DNA of 36,062 nucleotides from the NCBI GenBank assembly GCA_938010045.1, contig CALLFZ010000013.1:1-36062 (forward strand). The letters run 5' to 3'. The first letter of the stretch is position 1. Each line of letters opens with the position of its first letter. Positions 18,094 through 26,351 of this stretch are shown piece by piece. The position numbers were made by a program, and so were the translations under genes. The notes under the pieces were generated by a model. It saw only the letters and a program-made list of their open reading frames with translations, ran no database searches and was not told where the DNA came from. The stretch is from an uncultured bacterium. Lineage in GTDB: Bacteria; Verrucomicrobiota; Kiritimatiellia; PWTM01.

Positions 18094-19134
18094 ATGCGCG
18101 GCGGCAACATCGGTCGACCGCGGATCCTCACGGCCGCCCTCCTGGCAGGGGCGGCGGCGATCTTGACCGCACGCTCGGGTGATCCCGCCGATTCGCGCGA
18201 ACCGCTGCGCCGACAGTTCCTCTCGTGGCGGTTCGGCATGTTCCTCCACTTCAACATCGCCACCTTCAACGAGCGCGAGTGGGCGAACGGCCACGAGGAC
18301 CCTGCGAGTTTCGCGCCGACCGACCTGGACTGCGCTCAGTGGGCCGAGGCAGCCGCCGTCGCGGGCATGCGCTATGCTGTCCTCACTGTCAAGCACACCG
18401 GCGGCTGGTGCCTGTGGCCCACCGAACTCACACGCAGCCACAACGTCCGTGCCTTTCGCAACTTCCGCGAAGGTCGCGGCGATCTCGTGCGCGAGTTCGT
18501 GGAGGCCTTCCGCGCGCGCGGCATCCGCATCGGCTTCTATTACTGCTTCCCTGGCGACTACACCGGCCGCAACGGCAACCCTCCGCTTGCCGACGGACAA
18601 ACCGACTTGCACGGGTTGCCACCCGAGGCAGCCGGCGATTTCGTCGGCTTCATCCGCCGCCAACTGACGGAACTGCTCACATGGTACGGCCCGGTGGACC
18701 TCCTATGGATCGACCAGTTTTCGAATCGGTATACCGGCCGTCAGTGGCTCGAGATTCTCGCCCACATCCGCGCGCTGCAATCGAACTGCATCGTGGTCGC
18801 GAATAATTCGCGCAACCTCCGCGAAACTGATGTGCACAGTTACGAATACCCTTGGCTGGCCGTCCGCAAGCCCGAGCAGGCATTGCCCCCGGCGACAAAC
18901 ACGGTTGCCGCGGAAGTATCCGACAAACTGGGCCCCGGCTGGTTTTGGAATTCTCGTGAGACGGCCGCGACGATCAAAACGCCTGAGCAGATCGTCTCGA
19001 TGGTGCGGCTCTGCAACTCAAGGAATGCGAACTACCTCTTGAATGTGGCGCCGGACCGCACGGGACGTATTCCCGATTACTCCGTTCGTTGCCTGCGTCG
19101 CGTTGGCGAGCTTCTTCGCGAGCCCCCTCCTTGA
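18094..19134 (+). CDS. Secreted GH29 alpha-L-fucosidase
   Basis: Glycoside hydrolase expected to release L-fucose from fucosylated glycans. The N-terminus has a basic segment and a hydrophobic stretch (ILTAALLAGAAAIL), so it is probably exported. The barrel shows GH29 motifs: RFGMFLHFNIATF (46-58), AVLTVKHTGGWCLWPT (95-110), GIRIGFYYC (143-151), and the putative nucleophile Asp207 in VDLLWIDQF. The C-terminal part has NYLLNVAPDRTGRIPD, a segment conserved in the family. At 346 residues it is compact and lacks the C-terminal beta-sandwich of many GH29 enzymes. It starts 5 bases after the receiver gene and has no strong ribosome-binding site, so it may be co-translated with the operon. A functional tie to the hydrogenase is not obvious. 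Confidence 0.85.
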   Translation: MRGGNIGRPRILTAALLAGAAAILTARSGDPADSREPLRRQFLSWRFGMFLHFNIATFNEREWANGHEDPASFAPTDLDCAQWAEAAAVAGMRYAVLTVKHTGGWCLWPTELTRSHNVRAFRNFREGRGDLVREFVEAFRARGIRIGFYYCFPGDYTGRNGNPPLADGQTDLHGLPPEAAGDFVGFIRRQLTELLTWYGPVDLLWIDQFSNRYTGRQWLEILAHIRALQSNCIVVANNSRNLRETDVHSYEYPWLAVRKPEQALPPATNTVAAEVSDKLGPGWFWNSRETAATIKTPEQIVSMVRLCNSRNANYLLNVAPDRTGRIPDYSVRCLRRVGELLREPPP

Positions 19135-19310
19135 CGCGCCACCCGCGAGGCCGGGAGGGAGCCCTTTTGCATAACCCACGCCTCACCCGTTGAAGTCGCC
19201 GGCACACACGGATGGGCGGCGTTCGAGCAACCATCGCTTACGATCCGATTGCGCTGTGGATCGTTTTGAGAGATGAGATCAAACGCTGGTTACGGGCAAG
19301 GCGTGCACGT

Positions 19311-20142
19311 GTGCCTGTTCCCAAGAGAGCATCCGCCATCCTTCCACGCCGCAAACGCCGACCTCGCTGCTCGCGGCCACCGGCACGGAGTCGTTCGACA
19401 CCAATCTTGGCCCCCAATAGACCAGTAGTCACAGTACATTGAAAGCGAACATGTTGCTTCGTCTGCGCTTATGCCTGCCCCCCCGGGGGGCCGTGGCATC
19501 GGGCTGGGGACAGGACTGGGGACAGGCACCTGGCACCCCTGGCACCCTCCGGCAACCCCCTTTGGTTTCCTGCGCCCAATGCGCCCAGAGTGGTGCCGGT
19601 CCCTACGACAGTCCCTACGACAGACTCCAAGGCGCCTGACGCGAGGCGACGATCGCCGAGTGCCCGGTCGAGAGCACGTGTCTGTCCCCCCTCAGCCACG
19701 TCCTCATCCGCCCCCATCAGCCGTCCCGATCAGCCATTGCGCAATGGCCTGCCCCCACTCAGAGATCGGGGACAGGCACGGGTTCGAAAGCAGCTCCCCG
19801 ACCGCCTCGCTCGGCTCGATACCTGTCGGCCGCCGTATCTGGCGTGGCGAAAACGGCGGCGGGAATGCGAGCCGATTGCGCTGTCGGGGATGAACGGTAC
19901 ATCAAAGCGTCGGCAAAGAGTGGGCTTCCCATCCTCTGTCCCCAGATTCCGCTCCCCACCTCGCGCGTGTGCCCGCCCCCATCCTCTGTCCGCAGCGTTG
20001 CAGCTGGCGCGGCGCTGTGCTGTAGCTCCGACGCTCTGCTGTAGCTCCGGCGCTCCGCCGCCGGAGCTTTCTCGCCCCAGATCTTCCGCCGGGGGACCGG
20101 CGGAACTACAGCAGCCGTTAGATCCCGCGTGTGCCTGTCCCC
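19311..20142. repeat. Scattered copies of a GTGCCTGTCCCC / GGGGACAGGCAC motif
   Basis: Exact or one-to-two-mismatch copies occur at 19311-19322 (GTGCCTGTTCCC), 19506-19514, 19518-19530, 19678-19689 (GTGTCTGTCCCC), 19768-19779, 19935-19942 (partial) and 20131-20142. They face both ways. The same motif recurs about eight times at 35595-35980. Such short palindrome-flanking repeats are typical of REP sequences, which are spread by RAYT-type transposases; no such transposase gene is visible in the window. Confidence 0.75.
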
Positions 20143-20258
20143 ATCCTCGCTGGCGCGGCGCTGTGCTGTAGCTCCGACGCTCTGCTGTAGCTCCGGCGCT
20201 CTGTCGCCGGAGCTTTCTCGCCCCAGATCTTCCGCCGGGGGACCGGCGGAACTACAGC
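20004..20258. repeat. Tandem duplication of a 146-base palindromic repeat unit
   Basis: The 109-base segment 20004-20112 recurs at 20150-20258 with two mismatches, an offset of 146 bases. Each copy has CTGTAGCTCCG-type arms, two hairpins and a closing CTACAG. The spacer between copies contains a GTGCCTGTCCCC motif. A third partial copy of the right hairpin with ACTACAGCG follows at about 20262-20289. Confidence 0.85.
20036..20114. repeat. REP-like double hairpin bounded by CTGCTGTAG / CTACAGCAG
   Basis: The outer arms CTGCTGTAG (20036-20044) and CTACAGCAG (20106-20114) are exact inverted repeats. Between them is hairpin 1, GCTCCGGCG / CGCCGGAGC (20044-20052 and 20059-20067, loop of 6). Hairpin 2 is TTCCGCCGG / CCGGCGGAA (20084-20092 and 20097-20105, loop GGGA). 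The whole resembles a BIME: two palindromes with a short linker. Confidence 0.8.
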
Positions 20259-20268
20259 GCTGCCGCCG

Positions 20269-20316
20269 GGGGACCGGCGGAACTACAGCGGCCGTTAGAG
20301 GGCCGGGTTCCACCCC
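20269..20316 (+). repeat. Conserved repeat flank, inverted copy at 36013-36062
   Basis: The segment contains GGACCGGCGGAACTACAG, then GGCCGTTAGAGGG and GGGTTCCACCCC. The reverse complement of the last 50 bases of the window matches it with only a few mismatches. The match extends beyond the hairpin, so the two loci share a longer ancestral unit. Confidence 0.75.
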
Positions 20317-20576
20317 CACCCCACGGCTCGACGATCACAGGCCACGCGAGCTCTCAGCCGGTACGGCGCAGGCCGGGACTCAAAGCAAAACGCTCCGAGG
20401 AAGGAAGCGGGCGATCTCAAAGCAGCTTTCCGAAGACGGTAGCAACGGTTGAGGACGCGGAAGCCGAGGTTGTTCGGTTCGATCACGAAGATGTTCGCCC
20501 TTCGCGCAGTCCGTCTTCTTGTCTTCGCCATCAAAACCATCCCGAGCGCAATCGGCGGCGAGAATCACGCCACCGA

Positions 20577-20605
20577 TTGACAAGCGGTCGGCGCTCTGGT
20601 TCATT
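20577..20605 (+). promoter_or_regulatory. Possible promoter of tRNA-Ala
   Basis: TTGACA (20577-20582), a perfect -35 hexamer, is followed after 17 bases by TTCATT (20600-20605), which matches only three positions of the -10 consensus. The tRNA begins 57 bases later. Weak evidence, given for its position. Confidence 0.3.
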
Positions 20606-20662
20606 GTTCCAGCTGTCCGTGGTTTCGTGCATTCGCCGGTGAGGCCACGGAGGTCCCGACGT

Positions 20663-20738
<76 letters not shown>

Positions 20739-20795
20739 CCGGGCCGGGATGTGCCGCGTTGTGAATGCATCCCTGAACATCACAAGGAGGTTGGC

Positions 20796-21671
20796 ATGTC
20801 ATTTTCAAACAAGGTCGGATTCTCTTTCTGCACCCTCGTTGTCGGGTTGACGGTGCGGGCAGCGGAACCGGTCGTGGTGCCGTTGTGGCCGGACTTGCCG
20901 CCGGGCGTGACCGGTGCACCGCCCGTCGAGACAGAACAACCGGCGAAAGGGGACGGCATCCGCCGCATCACGAACATCCACCCGCCGCGCCTTGAGATCC
21001 ATTGCGCACCGCAGTCCACCGGGGCGGCGATCCTTGTCTGTCCCGGTGGCGGCTATAACATTCTCGCGATCTCCCACGAGGGCACTGAGGTGTGTGAGTG
21101 GTTGAACCGACTCGGTATCACCGCCGCCTTGCTCTACTACCGTGTGCCCGGTCAGCGGGATGGAGCCTTTCAAGACGCCCAGCGTGCGCTGGGCCTTCTG
21201 CGCGCCCGCGCTCGCGACTGGGGTCTCGACGCGCATCGGATCGGAGTGCTGGGGTTCTCGGCGGGCGGTCACCTCGCTGCCCGTCTCGCCAGCCACACCG
21301 GTCCCCGAACGTATCCGCCCCAAGATGCGAGCGACGAGGTCTTGGCACGACCGGACCTGGCCGTGCTCGTCTACCCGGCCTACCTGCTCGCTACCAATAC
21401 GACCGGCGCGGCGGATCTCACTCTGCCGGCCGGCGCCCACTGCCCGCCGACTTTCCTCGTCCATGCGGCCGACGACCACATCTCAGCCGAGAACAGCGTT
21501 GCCTGGTTTCTCGCGCTGCGCCGCGCCGGGGTGCCGGCCGAACTGCACATCTATGCAAAGGGCGGCCATGGTTTCGGCATGAAGCGCGTCTTGTCCTCCG
21601 CTGTCCGCACCTGGACCGACCGCTGCGCTGACTGGCTCCGAGAGCAGGGGTGGGCCCGCGAGACTGAATGA
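20796..21671 (+). CDS. Secreted alpha/beta hydrolase, acetyl-xylan-esterase-like (BD-FAE type)
   Basis: A 291-residue esterase of the alpha/beta hydrolase fold, probably removing acetyl or feruloyl groups from plant or algal polysaccharides. The ATG at 20796 is chosen because AAGGAGG lies just before it. An in-frame ATG at 20694 sits inside the tRNA and is excluded. The N-terminus is a signal peptide (FSFCTLVVGLTVRAAE, cleavage near residue 23). The oxyanion-hole segment CPGGGY is at 82-87, the nucleophile Ser155 lies in GFSAGGH, the acid is Asp226 or Asp227 in HAADDH, and the catalytic His258 lies in GGHGF. This is a common pattern in polysaccharide-degrading bacteria of the PVC group. Substrate is not determined. 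The next gene, the URO-D-like one, follows after 51 bases on the same strand. Confidence 0.87.
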   Translation: MSFSNKVGFSFCTLVVGLTVRAAEPVVVPLWPDLPPGVTGAPPVETEQPAKGDGIRRITNIHPPRLEIHCAPQSTGAAILVCPGGGYNILAISHEGTEVCEWLNRLGITAALLYYRVPGQRDGAFQDAQRALGLLRARARDWGLDAHRIGVLGFSAGGHLAARLASHTGPRTYPPQDASDEVLARPDLAVLVYPAYLLATNTTGAADLTLPAGAHCPPTFLVHAADDHISAENSVAWFLALRRAGVPAELHIYAKGGHGFGMKRVLSSAVRTWTDRCADWLREQGWARETE

Positions 21672-21722
21672 CGATTCCTTCGGCTGTGTCCGCACAGGCC
21701 GGGGAAGCATACACCCGCGATC

Positions 21723-22874
21723 ATGAGCGTCATGTCACCCCGCGAGCGCCTTTTGTGCACCCTCCGAGGCGAACGGCCCGACCGCGTGCCGACCTCGCCG
21801 TTCGTGCAAGAGGAGTACCTCTCCTTCTATTATCCCGAGCGCGCCACGGTCGATCGCGTCGTGGATGCGACCGAGCTCGCGCACGAGCTCGATTTCGATC
21901 TCATCGCAAAGCCGCGTACTCTCGAACCCCCACATTTTCTGCGGCGAAGCCGGACGGACTGGGAGCTGCACCGCACCGAATCGAACGAGGGCGGCTTGCA
22001 GGTGCGTCGCCTCGAAATCCGCGCGCGAGGCCGCACACTTCTCCGCGAAGACTCGCGCCCAATCTCCGGTGCGGCGACCGCCGGTTTGAGTTGGACGGTG
22101 CAGCGCCCCCTGCTCGCTGAAGCCGACGACATCGCATGGTTCGTGGACCATCTCCCGCCGCTCGACGACGGCGACCGCCGCGAGATGGTCGACACCCTCT
22201 CCGGCTGGCGGCGCGTGCTCGGCGACCGCGGCGTGCTCGCGCCCTGGGGGTTTGCGGGCGTGTTCAACGTCGCCGCCGAGCTGATCGGCATGGACCGCCT
22301 GTACGTGCTGCCCTACGAGGACGAACCGCTCTATCGCGCCTTCATGGAGGCGCTGACCGCGGCCGAGTGCGACTATAATGCGGCGCTCGCCGAGGCCGGC
22401 GCGGACTGCATCGGCATCCAGGGTCACATGGCCGGCGGAGCGGCGGTGGGGCCGGACTTTTTCCGCGAGTTCGTGCAACCATATGAGCGTCGCCTCATCC
22501 AAACGATCCATGCGGCCGGTGCGTTCACGGTCTATCACAACTGCGGATTCGCGCGGTCGCTGTACGAGAACTACCGCGAGCTGGCGATGACCGTCTGGGA
22601 GACCGTCGCCGAGCCGCCTCGCGGCGACAATTCGCTGGCGGAGGCGAAGGCGCGGCTCGGCGATCGCATGGTTCTGCTCGGCAACCTGGATCAGGTGGAC
22701 TTTCTGAAACGCGCCACGCCGACCGAAGTCGAGGCGCGCACCCGCCAGATCGTGAGGGTCGGCAAGCCCGGCGGCCGTTACATCTTCTCGACCTCGGACT
22801 TCCTCGAGCGCGGCACCCCGCGGGAGAACGTGATCGCGATGATCCAAGCCGCGAAGGACGAAGGGCGATACTGA
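21723..22874 (+). CDS. Uroporphyrinogen decarboxylase-like (URO-D/MtaA-family) protein
   Basis: A 383-residue (alpha/beta)8-barrel protein of the URO-D superfamily. That superfamily includes heme-pathway HemE and the cobamide-dependent methyltransferases MtaA/MtbA. The N-terminal segment SPRERLLCTLRGERPDRVPTSPF is the diagnostic opening of the methyltransferase-like members. YHNCGF near residue 274 supplies the His-x-Cys half of the zinc site found in MtbA. The usual third ligand, a Cys in the last part of the barrel, is not evident: the region reads FSTSDFLERG. Start at 21723, or at 21732 (second Met). In PVC genomes many such paralogues sit near sugar-degradation genes, but their reaction is mostly unknown. 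It is not likely to be HemE itself. A hairpin between this gene and the convergent galU-like gene may end both transcripts. Confidence 0.75.
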   Translation: MSVMSPRERLLCTLRGERPDRVPTSPFVQEEYLSFYYPERATVDRVVDATELAHELDFDLIAKPRTLEPPHFLRRSRTDWELHRTESNEGGLQVRRLEIRARGRTLLREDSRPISGAATAGLSWTVQRPLLAEADDIAWFVDHLPPLDDGDRREMVDTLSGWRRVLGDRGVLAPWGFAGVFNVAAELIGMDRLYVLPYEDEPLYRAFMEALTAAECDYNAALAEAGADCIGIQGHMAGGAAVGPDFFREFVQPYERRLIQTIHAAGAFTVYHNCGFARSLYENYRELAMTVWETVAEPPRGDNSLAEAKARLGDRMVLLGNLDQVDFLKRATPTEVEARTRQIVRVGKPGGRYIFSTSDFLERGTPRENVIAMIQAAKDEGRY

Positions 22875-22892
22875 GACCCGCGACGACGTGAA

Positions 22893-22912
22893 CGCGGCGC
22901 AACCGCGCCGCG
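22893..22912. terminator. Hairpin between convergent genes
   Basis: CGCGGCGC, loop AACC, GCGCCGCG: an 8-base perfect GC stem with a 4-base loop, centred between the stop of the URO-D-like gene (22874) and the end of the galU-like gene (22930). No T-run follows on either strand, so intrinsic termination is uncertain. Confidence 0.45.
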
Positions 22913-22929
22913 GCCGCTCTCCGACCCGC

Positions 22930-23853
22930 TCACTCCGGGCGCAGCTCTTCCGCATCCAACGGCGACGGGGGTTCAGCGGGTTGGGGTAGGGTCTCGGCCA
23001 GATTCAGTAGCCACGCGGCAAAATCCTGGCGCAGGTCGGGGCGCCGCAAGGCGAACAGAATGTTCGTGCGGAGAAAGTCGAGGCGGTTTCCGATGTCATA
23101 GCGCACGCCGTTGAACCGCAGCCCGTAGATGGGACGCTCGCGGACCATCCGTCGCAACGCATCGGTGAGTTGAATCTCGTTGTTCTTGCCCGGCGGCGTT
23201 CGGTCCAGATATCCGAACACATCCGGCGTCAACACATAACGGCCCGCGATCGCGAGGTTCGACGGCGCGTGGTCTGGGTCGGGCTTCTCCACGAGGTCGG
23301 TGATCTCAAACCGGCCGGGTTCGACTTCACGCCCAGCGATCACACCATAGCGGTGGACCTTCGCGATCGGCACCTCTTCAAGCGCGACCACCGAGGTTCC
23401 AAACCGTTCGAAGAGTTCGAGCATCTGCGGCAGCACGGGCGGGTCGGCCTCGATCAGCGTGTCGCCCAGGAGCACCGCGAATGGCTCATCCTCGACATGA
23501 TCCCGCGCGTACGTGATCGCATCGCCGAGGCCCTTGAGCTCCCGTTGCCAGACGAAGTGCAGCCGCGCGATGGTCGAAATGCGGCGGATCGCCTCCAGCT
23601 CCGCCTCACGGCCACGCGCCGCCAGCGCGTCTTCGAGCTCGAAGTTTCGGTCGAAGTGCTCTTCGATGGCCCGTTTACCCTTTCCGATGATCATCAGTAC
23701 GTCGCGCAGCCCCGCCGCCGCCGCCTCCTCGACCACGTACTGAATCACGGGTGTGTCCACGATCGGTAACATTTCCTTGGGCTGCGATTTCGACACTGGC
23801 AGAAACCGAGTGCCGAGGCCCGCGGCGGGAATCACGGCTTTTCGGATCTTCAT
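22930..23853 (-). CDS. galU: UTP-glucose-1-phosphate uridylyltransferase (GalU type)
   Basis: Nucleotidyltransferase joining a sugar 1-phosphate and UTP to a UDP-sugar with release of pyrophosphate. The 307-residue protein begins with the family signature [14 protein letters not shown] and [19 protein letters not shown]. Further GalU motifs are [23 protein letters not shown], and [27 protein letters not shown], quoted here only in part. [13 protein letters not shown] near the C-terminal third is also typical. The ATG overlaps the stop of the upstream kinase gene by 4 bases (ATGA), so the two are one operon. By motif it is a glucose-1-phosphate enzyme. The operon partner suggests that glucuronate 1-phosphate, which some uridylyltransferases accept, may be its substrate here. 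Confidence 0.92.
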   Translation of the reverse strand: MKIRKAVIPAAGLGTRFLPVSKSQPKEMLPIVDTPVIQYVVEEAAAAGLRDVLMIIGKGKRAIEEHFDRNFELEDALAARGREAELEAIRRISTIARLHFVWQRELKGLGDAITYARDHVEDEPFAVLLGDTLIEADPPVLPQMLELFERFGTSVVALEEVPIAKVHRYGVIAGREVEPGRFEITDLVEKPDPDHAPSNLAIAGRYVLTPDVFGYLDRTPPGKNNEIQLTDALRRMVRERPIYGLRFNGVRYDIGNRLDFLRTNILFALRRPDLRQDFAAWLLNLAETLPQPAEPPSPLDAEELRPE

Positions 23854-24866
23854 GTGGCAGACTCCGGGGGCTGAACGTAGCGGGGCCGGATCACGCGGCA
23901 GCCGAGGCGCGCTAGCTCATCCTCAAGGCGAAGAAACATCGCGTCGCCCTCGTAGGTGCCGACGATCGCCCCGCCGGAGCCCGTGAACTTGGCGCTCGCA
24001 CCGACGCTGCGCGCGGCCTCGACCATACGAATGTTGCCCCGACTGATCTTGTAAATGGAACGTCGCAGGTCGAAGTTCGCATTCAGCAACGGACCGATTT
24101 CAGCGCCGCGTCCGGCCCGCAACAAATCGCGCACCCGCCGCGCGAGGTCCGCCCAGGTCTGCATCGCGGCGTGCACCTCGGGATCGCCGGCCTCCCACCG
24201 CGCCCGAATGTTGTTGTGGAACACCTCGGTGCCCTCGGCGAGGTCAACGCGGTAGGCGATGTACAGCGGCGGCAGCAGGTTCAAGTCGAGACGCTCATAT
24301 TGGCCATACCCCTGCCGCTCCATCAGCTCGCGGTTGAAATCCATGTACACGAGTCCGTCGTAGACTTGCGCGACACGGTCCTGCAAACCGGCCGGGATGC
24401 CCAATTCGGCGGTCTCGACCGACAGCACGAGGCTCGCGAGCAGGGGCGGCGGAATCGTAACGCCGTAGAACGCGCCGAGCGCCCGCATGCAGGCGGTGAT
24501 GATCGCGCTCGATCCGGCCAGTCCCACCTGCTGCGGAATGTCGGATTGATACTCGACCGTGAAATTCCGCGGCGGCAACTCGATCTGCCGGGCCGTACAG
24601 TAATCGTAAAAGCGCTTGATCGCAGCTTTCAGCAGCCGCACGCCGCCATAATAGCCATGACGACGGACGTCCATGGCGAGAGCCGAGATCGAATCGAACA
24701 CCGATAGGTCCCGGTCGGCCGGCAAAATCTGCAGACGCGGCGACTCGTAGAGGGTGACCGTGGCGCGGAAATTCGAAAACGTGAATGAAATCGTACGGCC
24801 GAAATAGCCGTCGGAAGGGTTTCCGATCAACCCGGCGCGCGGATATGCGTGAGCTTGAATCAACAT
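23850..24866 (-). CDS. GHMP kinase resembling plant glucuronokinase
   Basis: A 338-residue GHMP-family sugar kinase. It has the substrate segment [15 protein letters not shown]-like opening ([15 protein letters not shown], 9-23), the ATP-binding loop [12 protein letters not shown] (111-122), and the C-terminal [17 protein letters not shown]. Several stretches recall plant glucuronokinase (EC 2.7.1.43): [13 protein letters not shown] (70-82), [20 protein letters not shown] (153-172), [11 protein letters not shown] (172-182), [10 protein letters not shown] (197-206) and [13 protein letters not shown]. Such enzymes make glucuronate 1-phosphate from free glucuronate and ATP. The overlap with a GalU-type gene completes a possible salvage path to UDP-glucuronate. 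A galactokinase or heptose kinase is an alternative, but the NPSDGYFG and AGLQDR context fits glucuronokinase better. The identification is from memory of the family, without alignment. Confidence 0.7.
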   Translation of the reverse strand: MLIQAHAYPRAGLIGNPSDGYFGRTISFTFSNFRATVTLYESPRLQILPADRDLSVFDSISALAMDVRRHGYYGGVRLLKAAIKRFYDYCTARQIELPPRNFTVEYQSDIPQQVGLAGSSAIITACMRALGAFYGVTIPPPLLASLVLSVETAELGIPAGLQDRVAQVYDGLVYMDFNRELMERQGYGQYERLDLNLLPPLYIAYRVDLAEGTEVFHNNIRARWEAGDPEVHAAMQTWADLARRVRDLLRAGRGAEIGPLLNANFDLRRSIYKISRGNIRMVEAARSVGASAKFTGSGGAIVGTYEGDAMFLRLEDELARLGCRVIRPRYVQPPESAT

Positions 24867-25159
24867 GGAACAAGTTCAAAACCCTGCACCGAACAGGGCG
24901 CAGCGTGATGCTAGCACTCGACCGAACAGCAAGCGAACGCCGGGGAGACAGGCGCGCGAACCTCCCTCGCCCACAGCGGCTACGGGCGCCTTACGGTCCG
25001 CCGGATCACCAGCGCGGACTCGCCGACCGTGCAAGGTCCTCCCACCGGCGGTTCGCTCCCACGATCCGCCTTGATCTGCTCCGGGCGCCGCCGCATACTG
25101 ATGAACCGTTCAGCGCGGCCCCACCGGCGAACGCGCGGTCCAAACGGAGAGCAGGCTTC

Positions 25160-25729
25160 ATGTATACGGCGTCCGATTTGCGCAAGGGTCTCAAAATCGA
25201 ACTCGACGGCGTGCCGTACGAGGTCGTGGAGTTCAACTTCGTCAAGCCCGGCAAGGGCCAGGCAATGTACAAGTGCCGCATCAAAAATCTCATCACGCAG
25301 ACGACCCAGGACCGCACCTTCCGCGAGGTGGATCAGATCGGTAAACCGGATCTCGAAGAGCGCGTGGTGCAGTATTCCTACGAGGACGGCCATCACTACG
25401 TGTTCACCGATCCTCATACCTTCGAAGAATTTCATCTCACCGAGGAGACGCTGGGCGATGCTCGTTATTTCCTGAGCGACAACGTCGAGGTCAGCCTCCT
25501 GATCCACAACGGTCGGGTGATCGGTGTCGAGTTTGTGAAGCCGTTCGTCGAGAAGCAGATCGTCGAAACCGAGCCCGGCGTGCGCGGCGACACTGCGACG
25601 AACGTTACGAAACCCGCGAAGATTGACACGGGGTACGAGCTGCGCGTGCCGCTGTTCATTGACGTCGGCGACGTGGTGCGAATCGATACGCGCACCGGCG
25701 AGTACGTGGAGCGCGTGGGACGGCGCTGA
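25160..25729 (+). CDS. efp: Translation elongation factor P
   Basis: EF-P relieves ribosome stalling at consecutive prolines. The ATG at 25160 (MYTASDLRKG) gives 189 residues, the normal length, whereas the frame is open further upstream to 24785 with unrelated sequence. The three OB-like domains are recognisable: KOW-type N-domain (SDLRKGLKIELDGVPYEV), middle domain (RVVQYSYEDG to FVKPFVEKQIV), and C-domain (TGYELRVPLFIDVGDVVRIDTRTGEYVERV). The loop tip that reaches the P-site tRNA is KPGKGQAM, with the modifiable Lys at residue 32. That Lys fits lysylation by EpmA, whose gene lies two genes downstream. About 290 bases separate it from the divergent kinase gene; no promoter is obvious there. 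Confidence 0.96.
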   Translation: MYTASDLRKGLKIELDGVPYEVVEFNFVKPGKGQAMYKCRIKNLITQTTQDRTFREVDQIGKPDLEERVVQYSYEDGHHYVFTDPHTFEEFHLTEETLGDARYFLSDNVEVSLLIHNGRVIGVEFVKPFVEKQIVETEPGVRGDTATNVTKPAKIDTGYELRVPLFIDVGDVVRIDTRTGEYVERVGRR

Positions 25730-25744
25730 CGCGGCCGCTCCCAC

Positions 25745-26347
25745 ATGACGGATCCCGTCCACCGTTTCTGGTTGTGCTTCGTGCCGCTCTTCGCGGCGCT
25801 GAACCCGATCTCCGTGGTGCCGTTGTTCGCGGGGCTGGTGGATGGCCTATCACTGGAGCGGCGCCGCCGAATCGTGGTGCAGTCGCTAGCGACCGCATCG
25901 GCGGTATCGCTCGCGTTTTTGATCGGTGGCCAGGCGCTCTTCCGGATGCTCGGCGTGACGGTCGCCGACTTCATGGTTGCGGGCGGCCTGCTACTGTTTC
26001 TGATTTCGCTGCGCGATCTGACGCAGGGGGAGACGCATCACCGCGCCCGAAGCGACGACGCGCTCGGCGCGGTGCCGATCGGTGTGCCGCTGATTGTCGG
26101 CCCAGCGACGCTGACCACCCTGCTGCTGCTGAACGACCAGCATGGAACCGGGGTCACGATCGCGGCGCTCCTTGTCAATCTTGTTCTCGTAGGGTTCATT
26201 TTGCACTTTGCGGCCGGCATCCAGCGCTGGCTTGGGAAGGCCGGCACGCGAGCGCTCGCGAAAGTCTCCGCGCTGCTGCTGGCCGCGATTGCGGTGAAAA
26301 TCGCGCGCCGCGGCCTTGAGCAGTTGATCGCCGCGCCCCGGGCCTGA
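25745..26347 (+). CDS. MarC-family inner-membrane protein
   Basis: A 200-residue membrane protein with six predicted helices of the MarC/UPF0056 family, which has no proven function. Family features include FAALNPISVVPLFAGL near the start (the NP-centred motif of helix 1), FMVAGGLLLFLISLRDL in the middle, and PIGVPLIVGPATLTTLLLL (the GPA/T motif in helix 4). The start is 15 bases after efp and the stop is 4 bases before epmA, so the three are likely one transcript. Why a MarC protein should lie between EF-P and its modifying enzyme is unclear; it may simply be co-transcribed. Confidence 0.87.
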   Translation: MTDPVHRFWLCFVPLFAALNPISVVPLFAGLVDGLSLERRRRIVVQSLATASAVSLAFLIGGQALFRMLGVTVADFMVAGGLLLFLISLRDLTQGETHHRARSDDALGAVPIGVPLIVGPATLTTLLLLNDQHGTGVTIAALLVNLVLVGFILHFAAGIQRWLGKAGTRALAKVSALLLAAIAVKIARRGLEQLIAAPRA

Positions 26348-26351
26348 GCGC

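Larger units (their letters stand above)
19135..20576. other. Long gene-free region holding a repeat cluster
   Basis: About 1.4 kb without a recognisable gene. The frames on both strands are Arg/Ser/Pro-rich and are explained by repeats. It holds at least seven variants of GTGCCTGTCCCC in both orientations from 19311 onward, then the palindromic units at 20004-20316. The segment from 20320 to 20576 has no repeat and no clear gene. Confidence 0.6.

Noticed and set aside
20004-20320. CRISPR array
   Set aside because: The repeats are palindromic, unequal in spacing, and there are no unique spacers of constant length or cas genes.
20295-20540. Minus-strand frame with EPNNLGFRV, recalling the end of formylglycine-generating-enzyme-type or diversity-retroelement target proteins
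   Set aside because: The likeness covers only about nine residues, no RGGSWNN or NRN-rich stretch precedes it, and no reverse transcriptase is present. Chance is more likely.
24867-25159. Extended N-terminus of EF-P reaching back to 24785
   Set aside because: The added 125 residues are Arg/Pro-rich and overlap the start of the divergent kinase gene. EF-P length and motifs fit the ATG at 25160.
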